Shown: piece by piece, positions 1 through 8,862 of the stretch
Numbering within the stretch: the stretch's first letter is position 1
How the letters are laid out: every line of letters starts with the position of its first letter
NCBI GenBank assembly: GCA_965224285.1
Contig: OZ245043.1
Location: 2,852,001 to 2,916,000 of the forward strand
Length of the DNA stretch: 64,000 bases
Origin: JAJCYK01 sp965224285
GTDB lineage: Bacteria; Bacteroidota; Bacteroidia; Cytophagales; Cyclobacteriaceae
Direction of reading: 5' to 3'
Translations under genes and position numbers: made by a program
The notes under the pieces: generated by a model
Database searches by the model: none
What the model saw: only the letters and a program-made list of their open reading frames with translations
What the model was told of the DNA's origin: nothing

Positions 1-246
1 CTCGAGTAAAATGCCTCTAAATTTCTGGCTAATAGTTTCAGCCAAGCCTTTCAATTGAATATAAGAATTTCCAGGTCCACCGGTTAATATGATGACAGGT
101 GGAAAATCTGGAGATCCATATTCATGATAGTATAGAAATCCATGGTCAATATTAATGGAATCCGTTATTTGGGCTGTAGCATTCAGGCCAGCAAATAAAG
201 TAAATGCCAATAACAGAAAGGTTGAAAGGCGGTTTTCAAATTTCAT
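1..246 (-). CDS. Secreted alpha/beta hydrolase (proline iminopeptidase-like), 5' part only
   Basis: The first 82 codons of a minus-strand gene run off the left edge of the window. Residues 1-26 form a signal peptide (basic start, long hydrophobic stretch, cleavage near ATAQ). Downstream comes a short beta region and the sequence TGGPGNSY, matching the HGGPG oxyanion motif that precedes the first helix in prolyl aminopeptidase-like alpha/beta hydrolases, with Thr in place of His. The catalytic triad lies outside the window, so substrate class cannot be judged. The export signal suggests periplasmic or outer-surface action. Confidence 0.7.
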   Translation of the reverse strand, partial: MKFENRLSTFLLLAFTLFAGLNATAQITDSINIDHGFLYYHEYGSPDFPPVIILTGGPGNSYIQLKGLAETISQKFRGILLE

Positions 247-407
247 TGTCTGAGATGTTCATACCTAGAAGAAAAATAGCAAATCTGCCCTTGGCAAAAA
301 AATTAAGCTCTTACCAGTTCTTATTGAAGCTTGGAACCCGTGATCAATGGCGCAGTACTTTTTGAAGCCTGTGGGTTTTTAGATTGTTGACAAATCAATC
401 TACGCAA

Positions 408-1169
408 CTAGTCAAATATAGCTACTACTCGGGCTGGTGCCGCCGACGCCCCCACAATTTTTAAGGGAAAGACCGCCACCTTAAACCCGTTGTAAGGCAG
501 TGCATCAAGATTTACCAGTTGTTCCATGTGACAATATTCTTTTTCCCTGCCCACCAGGTGTGCCTCCCAAAACAACTCCGAATTTCCCGTTTCCTTGGCT
601 TTTTTTAACATGAAAGGCAATGGCAGATCCCAACCCCAGGAGTCAATTCCCATTACTTTGATCCCCTGATCAATCAACCACTCGGTGGATTCTGCGCTCA
701 TCCCGGTGCCTATTTTGTGAAAATCTTTGGTACCATTGAATTTATCCCTGCCAGTCTTAATTAGCACGATCATCCCGGGTTTCATGTCCAGGTCATTACT
801 TGATAAGAAATTTTCAATATCGGCAACAGTTATTGCGTCAAAATCAGCTTTATGCTTCATATCGATTACCAGGCCTTCACCAAAACACCATTCCAAGGGT
901 ATCTCGTCAATGGTCTTTGCCTTTTTTCCATTAGTGGTGGGGGAATAATGCCAGGGAGCATCCAAATGAGTAGTGGAGTGTACCCCCATTTTTTGAATGG
1001 TATCATCAGCCCATCCTACGAAATCTTTGGGGAATAATTTAAAAGGCAATCCCAAAACCCGGATTAACCACTTAGCCTTTCGATGGGGTTTATGCTTAAT
1101 TTTAACTTTCATAAACCAGGGGTCATCCCGGTTGTACTTAATGGGTTTTGATAGATCGACGATTTTCAT
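408..1169 (-). CDS. Cyclase-family metal-dependent hydrolase (kynurenine formamidase-like)
   Basis: A 253-residue protein of the cyclase family (PF04199), which includes KynB-type arylformamidases and isatin hydrolases. The family metal motif HxGTHxDxPxH is visible as H64-STT-H68-L-D70-APW-H74, with the Gly of the motif replaced by Ser. There is no signal peptide, so it should be cytoplasmic. No tryptophan-degradation genes lie beside it, so kynurenine as substrate is not supported; hydrolysis of an amide or lactone-like compound is the safer statement. It appears to be transcribed alone. Confidence 0.8.
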   Translation of the reverse strand: MKIVDLSKPIKYNRDDPWFMKVKIKHKPHRKAKWLIRVLGLPFKLFPKDFVGWADDTIQKMGVHSTTHLDAPWHYSPTTNGKKAKTIDEIPLEWCFGEGLVIDMKHKADFDAITVADIENFLSSNDLDMKPGMIVLIKTGRDKFNGTKDFHKIGTGMSAESTEWLIDQGIKVMGIDSWGWDLPLPFMLKKAKETGNSELFWEAHLVGREKEYCHMEQLVNLDALPYNGFKVAVFPLKIVGASAAPARVVAIFD

Positions 1170-1206
1170 GGCCCAGTGATTGATTAATTGTTATAAAGGG
1201 CTTTCC

Positions 1207-1866
1207 CTATTCCGCTTCCTGATTCCTCAGCCTCCTAAAACGGAGGTAGGAGTAAGAAACTGGGATAATAGTTATTACAAAAGTGATGGCTATAAAAACA
1301 AAAAAATTGGTTCTTTTTTCCAGTATTAGGCTTAACAGGATCACTATTATGCCGGCAACAAACCACAGCACACCAGCCATTTTATGCGTATCACTCCAGA
1401 CTGTTTCGTTTTCAAGGGTCCAGGGAGTTCTTATTCCGATGAAGTAATTGGCCTTAATAGTTTTGAAATAGTTGCCAAGAATCAAGTACAGAATTCCAAT
1501 AAGCAAATAGGTATAGTTCAGATTATTTAAAGATTGGGATTTAGCAGAGAATATAATAAAAAGTGCTAGCACCGACATAAAGATCGTAAGCAAAGTTTTC
1601 AGGCTTTGATACTTGGATCCCATCTGGTCTAACTTATTTTTGGGATCAATTTTAGGTATGATTAAAAAGATGAGATAAATCATTACCGGCAATAAGAACG
1701 GGATTATAATCAATTCAATTTTATCACCATACCGATCCACTTCGCCATCTATATTCCAATGCATGGGGACTTTTGCCGGAAGCTCCTGCCATATATAAGC
1801 CAAATATAAAAATGGCATCAGTGCAACTAGGATCAATGGTAATTCCTTCTTAATGGAAAAGTTCAT
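1207..1866 (-). CDS. sdpI: SdpI-family membrane protein (DUF1648 plus SdpI domains)
   Basis: This integral membrane protein of 219 residues has about six hydrophobic segments. The N-terminal part has the DUF1648 signature around residues 28-45 (LPAKVPMHWNIDGEVDRYG), and the C-terminal part carries the SdpI motif near residues 145-168 (IGIRTPWTLENETVW). In Bacillus, SdpI is the immunity protein against the toxin SdpC and also sequesters the repressor SdpR at the membrane. The start lies one base after the stop of the ArsR/SdpR-like gene, so the two are co-transcribed. No SdpC-like toxin is visible, so a general envelope or signalling role is as likely as immunity. Confidence 0.85.
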   Translation of the reverse strand: MNFSIKKELPLILVALMPFLYLAYIWQELPAKVPMHWNIDGEVDRYGDKIELIIIPFLLPVMIYLIFLIIPKIDPKNKLDQMGSKYQSLKTLLTIFMSVLALFIIFSAKSQSLNNLNYTYLLIGILYLILGNYFKTIKANYFIGIRTPWTLENETVWSDTHKMAGVLWFVAGIIVILLSLILEKRTNFFVFIAITFVITIIPVSYSYLRFRRLRNQEAE

Positions 1867-1867
1867 T

Positions 1868-2122
1868 TTATTGTTTTAGAGTTAGAAGCCAAGCAAGTAA
1901 GTCCTCCAAAATGGTGGTATTTAATGAGTAGGTGATGAATTGACCGTTTTTTTTTCCGGTTATTAAATCAGCACGTTTCAGTATGTCTAAATGATGGGAG
2001 ATGCTGGGTTTCGATATATGGAAAGCATCGGCAATTTGACCGGCATTCAAATCCTTATCCTTAAGCATTTTCAGGATCTCCCTCCTGGTTTCATCATTCA
2101 GCGCTTTAAACAGGTCGTTCAC
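1868..2122 (-). CDS. sdpR: ArsR/SdpR-family winged-helix repressor
   Basis: An 84-residue winged helix protein beginning with GTG. The segment DLNAGQIADAFHISKPSISHHLDILKRADLI (about residues 24-54) is the ArsR-type recognition helix and the following wing. No Cys pair for metal sensing is present, as in the SdpR/autorepressor subgroup. It is the first gene of a two-gene operon with the SdpI-like protein, and an inverted repeat directly upstream is a candidate for autoregulation. The presumed role is repression of its own operon. Confidence 0.85.
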   Translation of the reverse strand: MNDLFKALNDETRREILKMLKDKDLNAGQIADAFHISKPSISHHLDILKRADLITGKKNGQFITYSLNTTILEDLLAWLLTLKQ

Positions 2123-2135
2123 TTAATAGTTAGTT

Positions 2136-2155
2136 ATTTAGACAAATATCTAATT
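2136..2155 (-). promoter_or_regulatory. Candidate SdpR operator upstream of the sdpR/sdpI-like operon
   Basis: Two near-symmetric arms (ATTTAGA and TCTAATT, six of seven positions paired) are separated by six bases and sit about 13 bp ahead of the GTG start. ArsR/SdpR-family repressors commonly bind such A/T-rich TCTAA-type inverted repeats over their own promoter. The assignment rests on position and symmetry only. Confidence 0.4.
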
Positions 2156-2463
2156 AAGTTTTTATAAATAAAAGGTCTTATTTGAACCATATGTATTGCC
2201 CCTAGCAATTGGATTGGTAGGAAACCACAGGAAGTGTTTAATACCACGTCGGAAAAGGGGTCACTGGTCTGCTTTACTTTCTGTTTCCATGATCTCCTCC
2301 TTTAGAAGAATATCTTGATGCATTCTTGGATGCCGCCATTCAAGCAATTGCCTATAAATATATCCCTTACCATGTGATCAGGACTGCGATCTTTACCATG
2401 GCAAAACACTTAACTCACAGGATGTGGTGAGTATACTTTCAGTGAGTACTCAAGAACACATTT
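2156..2463. other. Intergenic stretch with a possible coding remnant
   Basis: No complete gene is visible. On the plus strand, 2293-2430 is an open stretch of 45 codons without a start. Its translation contains LDAAIQAIAYKYIPYHVIR and ends at a TGA, and it looks more protein-like than random sequence. I do not recognise the family. It could be the tail of a decayed gene or chance. Confidence 0.25.
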
Positions 2464-2796
2464 TTAAACTCCTGATAACTCTATTCTTAAAGTGTCCGTT
2501 GCCGGATCAAATGGATTTTTTAATAATTGGTTATACATTGGCAATGCGGGGATAACTTTCGCATTAAGCAATGAATCTAAATCCCTCCATTGATCCCATC
2601 GCTCGACGATGTAAACAGTATCCGTAGTGCCGGCTTTAAATCCGAACTCATAAGATATACAATTAAAGGATAAGGCATCGGGTTTTCCGTAATTGGCTAA
2701 TGCGTCCAAACATTGTCTGGCATGTTCCTGATCTTTGCAGTTTAAGGTGACAAGATGAACTAACTTACCGTTTCGGGCACTGTCTTCAGCTTCCAT
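2464..2796 (-). CDS. Antibiotic biosynthesis monooxygenase (ABM)-fold small protein
   Basis: A 110-residue protein with the layout of the dimeric alpha-beta barrel ABM family (PF03992): a beta strand at residues 11-20 (KLVHLVTLNC), a helix with regularly spaced residues around 23-36, then the FGFKAGTTDTVYIVERW strand region (about 51-67), and a last helix starting near DSLLNAKVIPAL. YgiN-type quinol monooxygenases belong to this family. It is followed by an AraC gene on the same strand but separated by 156 bases. The substrate is unknown. Confidence 0.65.
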   Translation of the reverse strand: MEAEDSARNGKLVHLVTLNCKDQEHARQCLDALANYGKPDALSFNCISYEFGFKAGTTDTVYIVERWDQWRDLDSLLNAKVIPALPMYNQLLKNPFDPATDTLRIELSGV

Positions 2797-2952
2797 AATA
2801 TTATTTAGTTAAATTATATCTGAACATGACAAAATTATGGAAGACTTCATCGATCTCACCTATGATTTTCGCGCAATACCCTATGGTTTCCGCGCATTAT
2901 GCAATGCTAATGTAGTGTTTGTTTAAGTTGATGTGGGGTTTCTTAAGGGACC

Positions 2953-3360
2953 CTACCTTTTAAATTCGGTGAATTTACTTCTATAAGCAGATGGTGGAAA
3001 TCCGAAATGTTTGGTAAATACATTGGTGAAGTAGAAGGGGTTGGAATAGCCCAACTGGTAGGCAACATCAGTAATGCTCAGATTTATCGTTCTCAGCAAC
3101 TCCTTAGCTTTTTCCATTTTCACTCCAATAACGTATTCTTTGACACTTTTAGCGGCAACGGCCCTAAATCTTCTGGAGAATTGCGAGGGACTATAGTTAA
3201 ACCTTGCCGCCAGAGCGCTGGTACTAATTTCAGTTGGATTGTGCAGATTGTTTGCGATGAATTCCTCTACTTCATGAAAACAAGAGTCTCTAACTATAAC
3301 TTGTCGCCCTTCTACATTTTGAATTCCTAATTTTACTTTGCTCTTTTTCATCCTCATCAT
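2953..3360 (-). CDS. AraC-family transcriptional regulator (DNA-binding domain only)
   Basis: A short AraC protein of 135 residues. Two helix-turn-helix units are clear: STSALAARFNYSPSQFSRRFRAV (about 46-68) and the diagnostic second unit ITDVAYQLGYSNPFYFTNVFTKHFGFPPSAYR (about 96-127). There is no cupin or sensor domain, only about 25 extra residues in front, so the ligand-sensing part is absent and may be supplied by another protein. Compared with typical AraC proteins of about 280-300 residues this is a stand-alone DNA-binding form, which is common in Bacteroidota. Confidence 0.85.
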   Translation of the reverse strand: MMRMKKSKVKLGIQNVEGRQVIVRDSCFHEVEEFIANNLHNPTEISTSALAARFNYSPSQFSRRFRAVAAKSVKEYVIGVKMEKAKELLRTINLSITDVAYQLGYSNPFYFTNVFTKHFGFPPSAYRSKFTEFKR

Positions 3361-3472
3361 TTTCTCTACAACTCATTAAAGAAATAGAGTCATGCTAATA
3401 TATTCTCATTCAAACTACAGATATATTTCAATTAATGCTACATCTACGGCTGAGGAGATGATCTACCATCTA

Positions 3473-4102
3473 TTATTTATTCCATTGAAAAACTACTTCT
3501 GCCACGAATAAGGGAATCGCCCAAACAAACCAGATTACCGTGGGAGCTCTTTCGATGAAATTTCCTAAACTCTCAAGTAGAGGGGAGTTGTTAATCCATC
3601 TAAATAAAATGAACCCAAAAGTTACAATATAACTGCGGATCATCCATTCTCGGTGTTGTTCAATTCTCATTTTCCGGATAGAACGAAAAGCCATATAGGC
3701 TGTGGTCAACCATACAACCCCCAGGACTTGCAAGCTAAAGGCCCAGGTCCAATGGATAGCCAGTGCTGTATTCCATGCCATATAGGTAGAACTGAAAGCC
3801 CCGATCACTATGGCAACCAAATAAATTCGACCCAGTCTTCGATGGATTTTGAAGTACCGGGTTCTAAATGCGGACCAAAACTGAAAAGGACCAATAAGCA
3901 AAGCAATGATTCCACCGCTCAAATGACCGATCAACCACCATTTAATGGGAAAGAATCTGCCCAAAATCTCTTTATTTAAGCTGTAATAGTGAATTTCCTC
4001 CAGTACAAATTTCAAGGCAATTATTAGTAGAAATGCGAGTAGAACTACGGGAAGAATTGATTTGATTAGGGTAACTTTTTTTATTCTTGTTGGTGCTTCC
4101 AT
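3473..4102 (-). CDS. DUF2306 family membrane protein
   Basis: This 209-residue protein has about five to six transmembrane helices. It carries the DUF2306 (PF10067) pattern: a first helix, then HLSGGIIALLIGPFQFW (about 59-75), the conserved basic segment KIHRRLGRIYL (about 84-94), and a later HREWMIRSY segment (about 149-157) next to a helix. Function is unknown in the family; conserved histidines within and beside the helices invite comparison with heme-binding membrane proteins, but that is inference. It appears to be a single gene. Confidence 0.75.
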   Translation of the reverse strand: MEAPTRIKKVTLIKSILPVVLLAFLLIIALKFVLEEIHYYSLNKEILGRFFPIKWWLIGHLSGGIIALLIGPFQFWSAFRTRYFKIHRRLGRIYLVAIVIGAFSSTYMAWNTALAIHWTWAFSLQVLGVVWLTTAYMAFRSIRKMRIEQHREWMIRSYIVTFGFILFRWINNSPLLESLGNFIERAPTVIWFVWAIPLFVAEVVFQWNK

Positions 4103-4241
4103 TGGATCAATTTTCTAGTGGTTATGATCTTGTTATTACCTAAGGCACATAAGATCAGGCGTTTAACTAAAGGTAGCTGTTTGGGCATGCTTTTCCAAAT
4201 GGATTGCTTGGGCGGGTCGAACTTGCTGATGAAGCTATTTC

Positions 4242-5201
4242 TCATTCCAATTCATATCTATCTTTAAATACCTGGTCAAAATTAATCTTACTATCTCCAG
4301 TTAAATATTTAGCTGCTAGTGGTATTACTGCATCTGGTCCCATTTCTACCCACGGTGTAAGATTCTTGTCGTTTCCTTTAGCTTCCAACGCGAGCCATAC
4401 TCCAACCGGCAAAGCGCACCATTTTTCTACCATGGAACCGCGGGAAAGATTTTTTTTAAGTTTCCTTTTAACTTCTTTTGATGGACTTTTCAAGGTGTCA
4501 ATAGTTATAATTCGCTCTGCAAAAACAGGATATAAGGCTTTAAATGTTTTGAAGGCAGCCTCAGATAAGGTATCTTCTTGGGGAAACCATTTGGCAGACA
4601 TTGACCGATACATGCCAATACCTTCATATAGACATTCCCATAGGATACTATCCTTGAAACTCTGAAGTTTTAACTGGTTGCGTTGGGCCCAATCCTTTGA
4701 CAGCAGATGGCTGTATTCGTGTGCGAACAATCGATCTATTCTATTGGCGTTAATCGATTCTTCGGCAGAACCATACTGCTGCTGCAAAGCAGTCAGGTTG
4801 AAACAAACTGTTTGATATTGGTAGGTGAAGGCATCATCATGGCCCTGGTATCCAAGTAAAACATAAATCGTATCATTGATCTTGCCACCCGCAAAAGGCA
4901 CTTGCAAAGAATCCCTCATTGAAGCAAATTGATCAGCTCTTGATTTAATTAGTTCGAGCCATCCTTTTTCACCTGGGGTTAAGGGTCTGTTTACCCGTGA
5001 TAGTGAATCCAGATAGTTTTTACTTTGGCGTGAGGACAGTGCGTTTCTCCATTCCGGAGAGATCCTGTTATTTTCCAGACCCAGCTTGACTATAATTGAA
5101 TATCTGTTGCTCTGTTGAGAGCTTGACAAAGCTGTTTCACTTGGACTACTACAGCTTATCAGTGCAATTATTAAAATAACAGTTGGACTTATTACTTTCA
5201 T
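4242..5201 (-). CDS. Putative zinc metallopeptidase lipoprotein (HEYSH motif)
   Basis: I start the gene at the ATG at 5201, giving 319 residues; the longer frame from a TTG at 5234 would hide the signal peptide. From this start the protein begins with a lipoprotein signal ending in ALIS-C (Cys17). Residues 161-165 read HEYSH, a gluzincin-type HExxH motif, in the context RLFAHEYSHLLSK, which suggests a peptidase fold related to DUF2268/GldB-like proteins. A third zinc ligand (perhaps the Glu in LWECLYEGIGMY, about 196-207) is plausible. Substrate is unknown. The gene lies downstream of two secreted hydrolases on the same strand. Confidence 0.6.
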   Translation of the reverse strand: MKVISPTVILIIALISCSSPSETALSSSQQSNRYSIIVKLGLENNRISPEWRNALSSRQSKNYLDSLSRVNRPLTPGEKGWLELIKSRADQFASMRDSLQVPFAGGKINDTIYVLLGYQGHDDAFTYQYQTVCFNLTALQQQYGSAEESINANRIDRLFAHEYSHLLSKDWAQRNQLKLQSFKDSILWECLYEGIGMYRSMSAKWFPQEDTLSEAAFKTFKALYPVFAERIITIDTLKSPSKEVKRKLKKNLSRGSMVEKWCALPVGVWLALEAKGNDKNLTPWVEMGPDAVIPLAAKYLTGDSKINFDQVFKDRYELE

Positions 5202-5433
5202 TGTTTCAACACCATAATCCGACAATTCCGTCAAATTGGACTTTACAGTATCTTATCTAATAGTAACTATATGTCACCCTTAAAGAAGTGTGTTCAAATA
5301 AGTTTGTTACGCCTTTAAATTTGATAATATGTCCTTACTTAAAGTGAAGAGATTCATTCGAGCCTTAGGCTGAACTCTTGATATGATATTTAAAGGTTAA
5401 TTTCATTATTTAACTTTTGTTAATTTATCAGCC

Positions 5434-6426
5434 TCACTTATACCCCTTCGATTCCAGCCACTTATTTTGTTTAGTGGTGTAGGTCTTTTCAAGTTTGAGA
5501 ATCTCCTTATCAAGTCTTAAAAGCGCCGGATTTTGAGAGTCGGTATAGCTTGATAGGCTAGCTGGATCCAATCCATCCAATATTTTCATAGCAAGATCAT
5601 TAATATTTTCAGACTGTGTTATCATTGATCTTGCTCCTATATCGGCTTTGGCAAAATTTGGCGCGCCGAAATATCCAGGCCAGTCTTGGCCTTGGGCATA
5701 TCTTGGTAAATCATCCAACTCATTGACGGGGTATGTCCCCAGATCTTTATAATCAGGGTGTACCAGATCTGGTCTCAAAAAAAGCATTTGTGAAGTTTCA
5801 TATAAGCCAGCATGCATTTCCAATCCATTGGCATTGTCTGCCTCCTCCGAAATAGGATGGTAGCTTGCTGGAGGACTTGGATGAATAGCGCTTTTTAAAT
5901 TTACCATAGTTCCTCCATAGACATCAGAGAAATATTCACATACCTGTTCAACGGACCGGCTTTGAAGTAATGGCCCATGAAATGCCATCACAAAAACCCA
6001 TTTAAATCCGTCCTCGCCTAATCCGGTGGCCAGATCCATTAAAACTGCACGCTGGGTGGAAGGGCTGACAGCGTAAGATCCCGGGAATCGCTTTCTAGGC
6101 GCAAATTCCTCCGGTTCACCAACTCCAATAGGTATGGTTGGAAAAATTACCACTGTCCGGCCACGCTGAACTACAATTTCTTCAGCTAATCTCTGGGTAA
6201 GCCACTCGCTGCTATATCCATCTGTAAATAAGGGCAGGTGTGGGCCATGCTCCTCCAGCACGCCCATGGGAATTAATACCACCGTTGAGTCACGGTCCAG
6301 AGCGCTGAACTTTGTCCATGAAAGTTGTGCCAGATGATAAATTTGCCCGCAGGCAAATTGAGAGGTAGTGGTGATGACAATAATCACCAATAGATATACT
6401 TGGTTGAAAATTAGTGGCAAATTCAT
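5434..6426 (-). CDS. Secreted creatininase-family amidohydrolase
   Basis: A 330-residue protein whose residues 1-28 form a signal peptide ending near FACGQ. The creatininase (PF02633) metal motif is seen as LIPMGVLEEHGPHLPLFTDGY (residues 51-71), giving Glu59, His60, His63 and Asp69 as likely ligands. A later motif ADNANGLEMHAGLYETSQML matches the DxHAGxxETS block of the family. The usual GHGGN loop is instead AFHGPL, a deviation near the active site. Family members hydrolyse creatinine, mycofactocin peptides or formamides; export makes a scavenging role on an outside amide plausible. It lies 90 bp behind the P1 peptidase gene and may share its transcript. Confidence 0.8.
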   Translation of the reverse strand: MNLPLIFNQVYLLVIIVITTTSQFACGQIYHLAQLSWTKFSALDRDSTVVLIPMGVLEEHGPHLPLFTDGYSSEWLTQRLAEEIVVQRGRTVVIFPTIPIGVGEPEEFAPRKRFPGSYAVSPSTQRAVLMDLATGLGEDGFKWVFVMAFHGPLLQSRSVEQVCEYFSDVYGGTMVNLKSAIHPSPPASYHPISEEADNANGLEMHAGLYETSQMLFLRPDLVHPDYKDLGTYPVNELDDLPRYAQGQDWPGYFGAPNFAKADIGARSMITQSENINDLAMKILDGLDPASLSSYTDSQNPALLRLDKEILKLEKTYTTKQNKWLESKGYK

Positions 6427-6515
6427 GGAAAATCCTATTTAGTTTGTTTAAATCAGTTCATGGAATAAATCTGATATTTCTGGCCTTATTTCGGACAACA
6501 GAATTTTATCATTGG

Positions 6516-7697
6516 TTAACGGTCAGGGGTAATTCTATGGTACTTCTTTAATACTTCAATCAATAGGTCATGGGGTATAGCGTAGGATTTATTTCCATTA
6601 ATGCCTTCCATAGTTTCTGCTGCAACCATGGCATTTATTATTGCTTCTTCCACGGCTTGTACTGTTGCTTCAAATAAGGGATTTATCAGGTCATTTGGTA
6701 GCATTTTCACAGTGGATAATGAATTTCGTTGAAAAGCCTCAGCATTGGCGGTTGAAAATGTGATAAAAATATCCCCGGAACCATTTGTTCCATAACCTCC
6801 GGTATTGCTGATTCCCAGAGGCACTCTATGGGCAATTCTCTTTAATTGATATGGGAGCAATGGAGCATCTGTGGCTATCACAACAATAATGAAACCATCC
6901 CCTTCCCGACGGTAAGATTGCCCTGGCAACTTCAATTCGTTGTTCAAGGTATCTGCCAATTCCAAGCCCACAGGCACACCAGCGATTTTCAGCGATTTAC
7001 GTGAACCAAAATTCGCCTGAACCAATGCTCCAACAGTGTACACTGAATCTTTTAAGTCAACCACTCTCGATGAAGTACCTGTTCCACCTTTGAATCCTAA
7101 GCACATCATCCCTGTACCCCCTCCAACATTTCCTTCTTCAATTCTACCGGTCTTTGCATCATTAATAGCCTCGAAAACATGATCCTTCGTTACATGAAAC
7201 CCATAAATATCATTTAAAAAGCCATCATAGGTTTCGGCTACCACCGGATAAGTATACCACCATTCTTCACCATCGTACCAATCAGTATCTACAAACCATT
7301 TTAACACTGCCTGCCTTACTTCTCCCACACTATTGGTGTTGGTTATCATTATGGGGGTTTCAAGGAATCCGGATTCAGTTACCCAGGTAGTTCCCGTCAT
7401 TTCTCCATTCCCGTTAAGACTATACCAATTGGCGAATACAGGACTGAATTTCGAGGTCTTCCCTTTAGGGAATATGGCTGTCACCCCGGTTCGCACCGGG
7501 CCGGCTCCCAAGGTATTCTTTCCGGTTCCGGAAATTATAGTACTATAGCCCACTTCCACCCCGCCTACATCCGTAATTGCATTATTTGATCCTGTAGTCC
7601 CTTGAAAGGGAATACCTAGATCCCTTGCCCTTGGTTTTTGTCCATACGAGTTGGATGAAAAAAGCACGATGATTAAAATTATAAGTATCCTATCCAT
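6516..7697 (-). CDS. Secreted P1-family peptidase (DmpA/S58-type aminopeptidase)
   Basis: A 393-residue protein of the DmpA/P1 family (PF03576), whose precursors self-cleave in front of the nucleophilic Ser. A signal peptide (residues 1-20, ending NSYGQ) precedes RARDLGIPFQGTTG, the conserved family opening. The motif EGNVGGGTGMMCLGFKGGTGTSSR (188-211) contains the self-processing and catalytic region, with Ser209/Ser210 as the candidate nucleophile. Length agrees with the family. DmpA enzymes remove N-terminal L- or D-amino acids or act on beta-peptides. With the creatininase-like gene behind it, a periplasmic amide or peptide scavenging unit is a reasonable inference. Confidence 0.85.
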   Translation of the reverse strand: MDRILIILIIVLFSSNSYGQKPRARDLGIPFQGTTGSNNAITDVGGVEVGYSTIISGTGKNTLGAGPVRTGVTAIFPKGKTSKFSPVFANWYSLNGNGEMTGTTWVTESGFLETPIMITNTNSVGEVRQAVLKWFVDTDWYDGEEWWYTYPVVAETYDGFLNDIYGFHVTKDHVFEAINDAKTGRIEEGNVGGGTGMMCLGFKGGTGTSSRVVDLKDSVYTVGALVQANFGSRKSLKIAGVPVGLELADTLNNELKLPGQSYRREGDGFIIVVIATDAPLLPYQLKRIAHRVPLGISNTGGYGTNGSGDIFITFSTANAEAFQRNSLSTVKMLPNDLINPLFEATVQAVEEAIINAMVAAETMEGINGNKSYAIPHDLLIEVLKKYHRITPDR

Positions 7698-8015
7698 GGT
7701 ATTAGGCCTAGAGTGAAGCTTGACTGGTAATGCAAATAGTTTATTGACACCGTAAATTGTAACTGTTTTTGGCTTTACGGCCGGTTCATATTAACCAGTT
7801 AAAATATGATGTTTTTTAGTTGATGATCAGGGTTTGTGGCTAGGTTAACGGTGCCAACAGATCTAATGTAGCGAAACGGCCCAACCTTCACAACGCTATC
7901 AGCAAAGAATTGCATTTGGGCTTTTGCTGTATCACATTGTTAATAAGCCTTACGGTCAGGGTTACCTATTTGACGGTACCATATCACTAGTCATACGTAA
8001 TAAAAATTACTAGCT
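7698..8015. other. Intergenic region without recognisable gene
   Basis: I see no open frame with protein-like composition, no clear terminator and no repeat with a partner in the window. It separates the minus-strand P1 peptidase from the plus-strand broken DUF7383-like gene, so promoters for both may lie here; no clean TTTG/TAnnTTTG pair was found. Confidence 0.4.
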
Positions 8016-8397
8016 ATGGCGGTTCGATCCGACTTCAATGTAATTCCTATCAGGGAACATTTAGGTGACAATTCCGGAGACATCAATACCGATTTCCCCT
8101 TTAAAGGTAAATTTAGTTCTGTCAAAACATTTCGCATAGAGGGGGAGCCGGTGGACGACGCCTTTTCTTTTAATCAATCATACCCATGTTCACAATTCCG
8201 GACATGTGATCAAGATCAATGGGAACGACCTTCCCTGGCTGGATATCCTTCATGGCCACGGCGGGTATACCACTCAAATGAAGTTAATTCCTCCAGACTT
8301 TTTATTCAAAGGCAATAACACCATCCAGATTGAACAAAAGGGTGATGACAACTTTATTGTATATGAAGTGGTGGTACACTGGCGGGAAGAAGAGTAA
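8016..8397 (+). pseudogene. DUF7383-like small protein gene broken by a one-base frameshift
   Basis: Two overlapping plus-strand frames join into one sensible protein of about 126 residues if one T is removed in the T-rich run near 8163-8170. The first frame supplies the start through EGEPVDDAF. The second continues LLINHTHVHNSGHVIKINGNDLPW and ends near VYEVVVHWREEE at 8397. The central ING-DLPW and closing NNTIQIE...DDNF...VVVHWRE pattern resembles DUF7383-type proteins of unknown function. Whether the shift is real decay or a base-calling error in a homopolymer cannot be told from the window. Confidence 0.6.
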
Positions 8398-8451
8398 GAG
8401 TGCAATTCTGGTCTCAAACCCATGGAATAAGAGACATGGTGTCAGATCTAT

Positions 8452-8862
8452 CTACCTAGTAGCCAAATAATCTTTGGCGGTAAGCACTGGAATAGTAGAT
8501 GGTCTGAAATCCTTAAGATTTCGGGTTATTAATATTTTCAAATCGTTCTCAGTAGCCGTGTGATATTGAATGGCGTCTTCAAAATCCCTGAATTCACTTT
8601 CCAGAGATAAGTCGATTATTTTATCATCCATGGGCAGCACTTCAACCAAGACTCTAAATTTTCTTAACACCTTTTTAGTACGTTGCATCTTCAAACTCCG
8701 AAAGAGCAAATAATAAGTATTTTCGAAAGTTAATGAGGAAACAAAAATTCTTACTTGTTTCCTGTCCGCCATTGAAAATAATTCTTGAGCTTCTGAATAA
8801 AAGGATCTACGCTTGGCTAACAGGTCTAATACAACATTGGTGTCAACCAAAATCCTGTCCAT
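8452..8862 (-). CDS. vapC: VapC-type PIN-domain toxin
   Basis: A 136-residue PIN-domain ribonuclease, typical in length for VapC. Acidic active-site residues are visible: Asp7 in ILVDTNVVLD, a Glu near 47, Asp96 in DFEDAIQYHTA, and the late ITRNLKDF (Asp118) segment. VapC toxins cleave tRNA or rRNA and are held inactive by the cognate antitoxin. The start codon overlaps the antitoxin stop by one base (TAATG on the minus strand), the usual toxin-antitoxin coupling. Confidence 0.85.
   Translation of the reverse strand: MDRILVDTNVVLDLLAKRRSFYSEAQELFSMADRKQVRIFVSSLTFENTYYLLFRSLKMQRTKKVLRKFRVLVEVLPMDDKIIDLSLESEFRDFEDAIQYHTATENDLKILITRNLKDFRPSTIPVLTAKDYLATR

Noticed and set aside
4204..4665. A 153-codon plus-strand frame opposite the metallopeptidase-like lipoprotein
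   Set aside because: The minus-strand gene has a lipoprotein signal and an HEYSH motif; the opposite frame has neither a start context nor recognisable domains.
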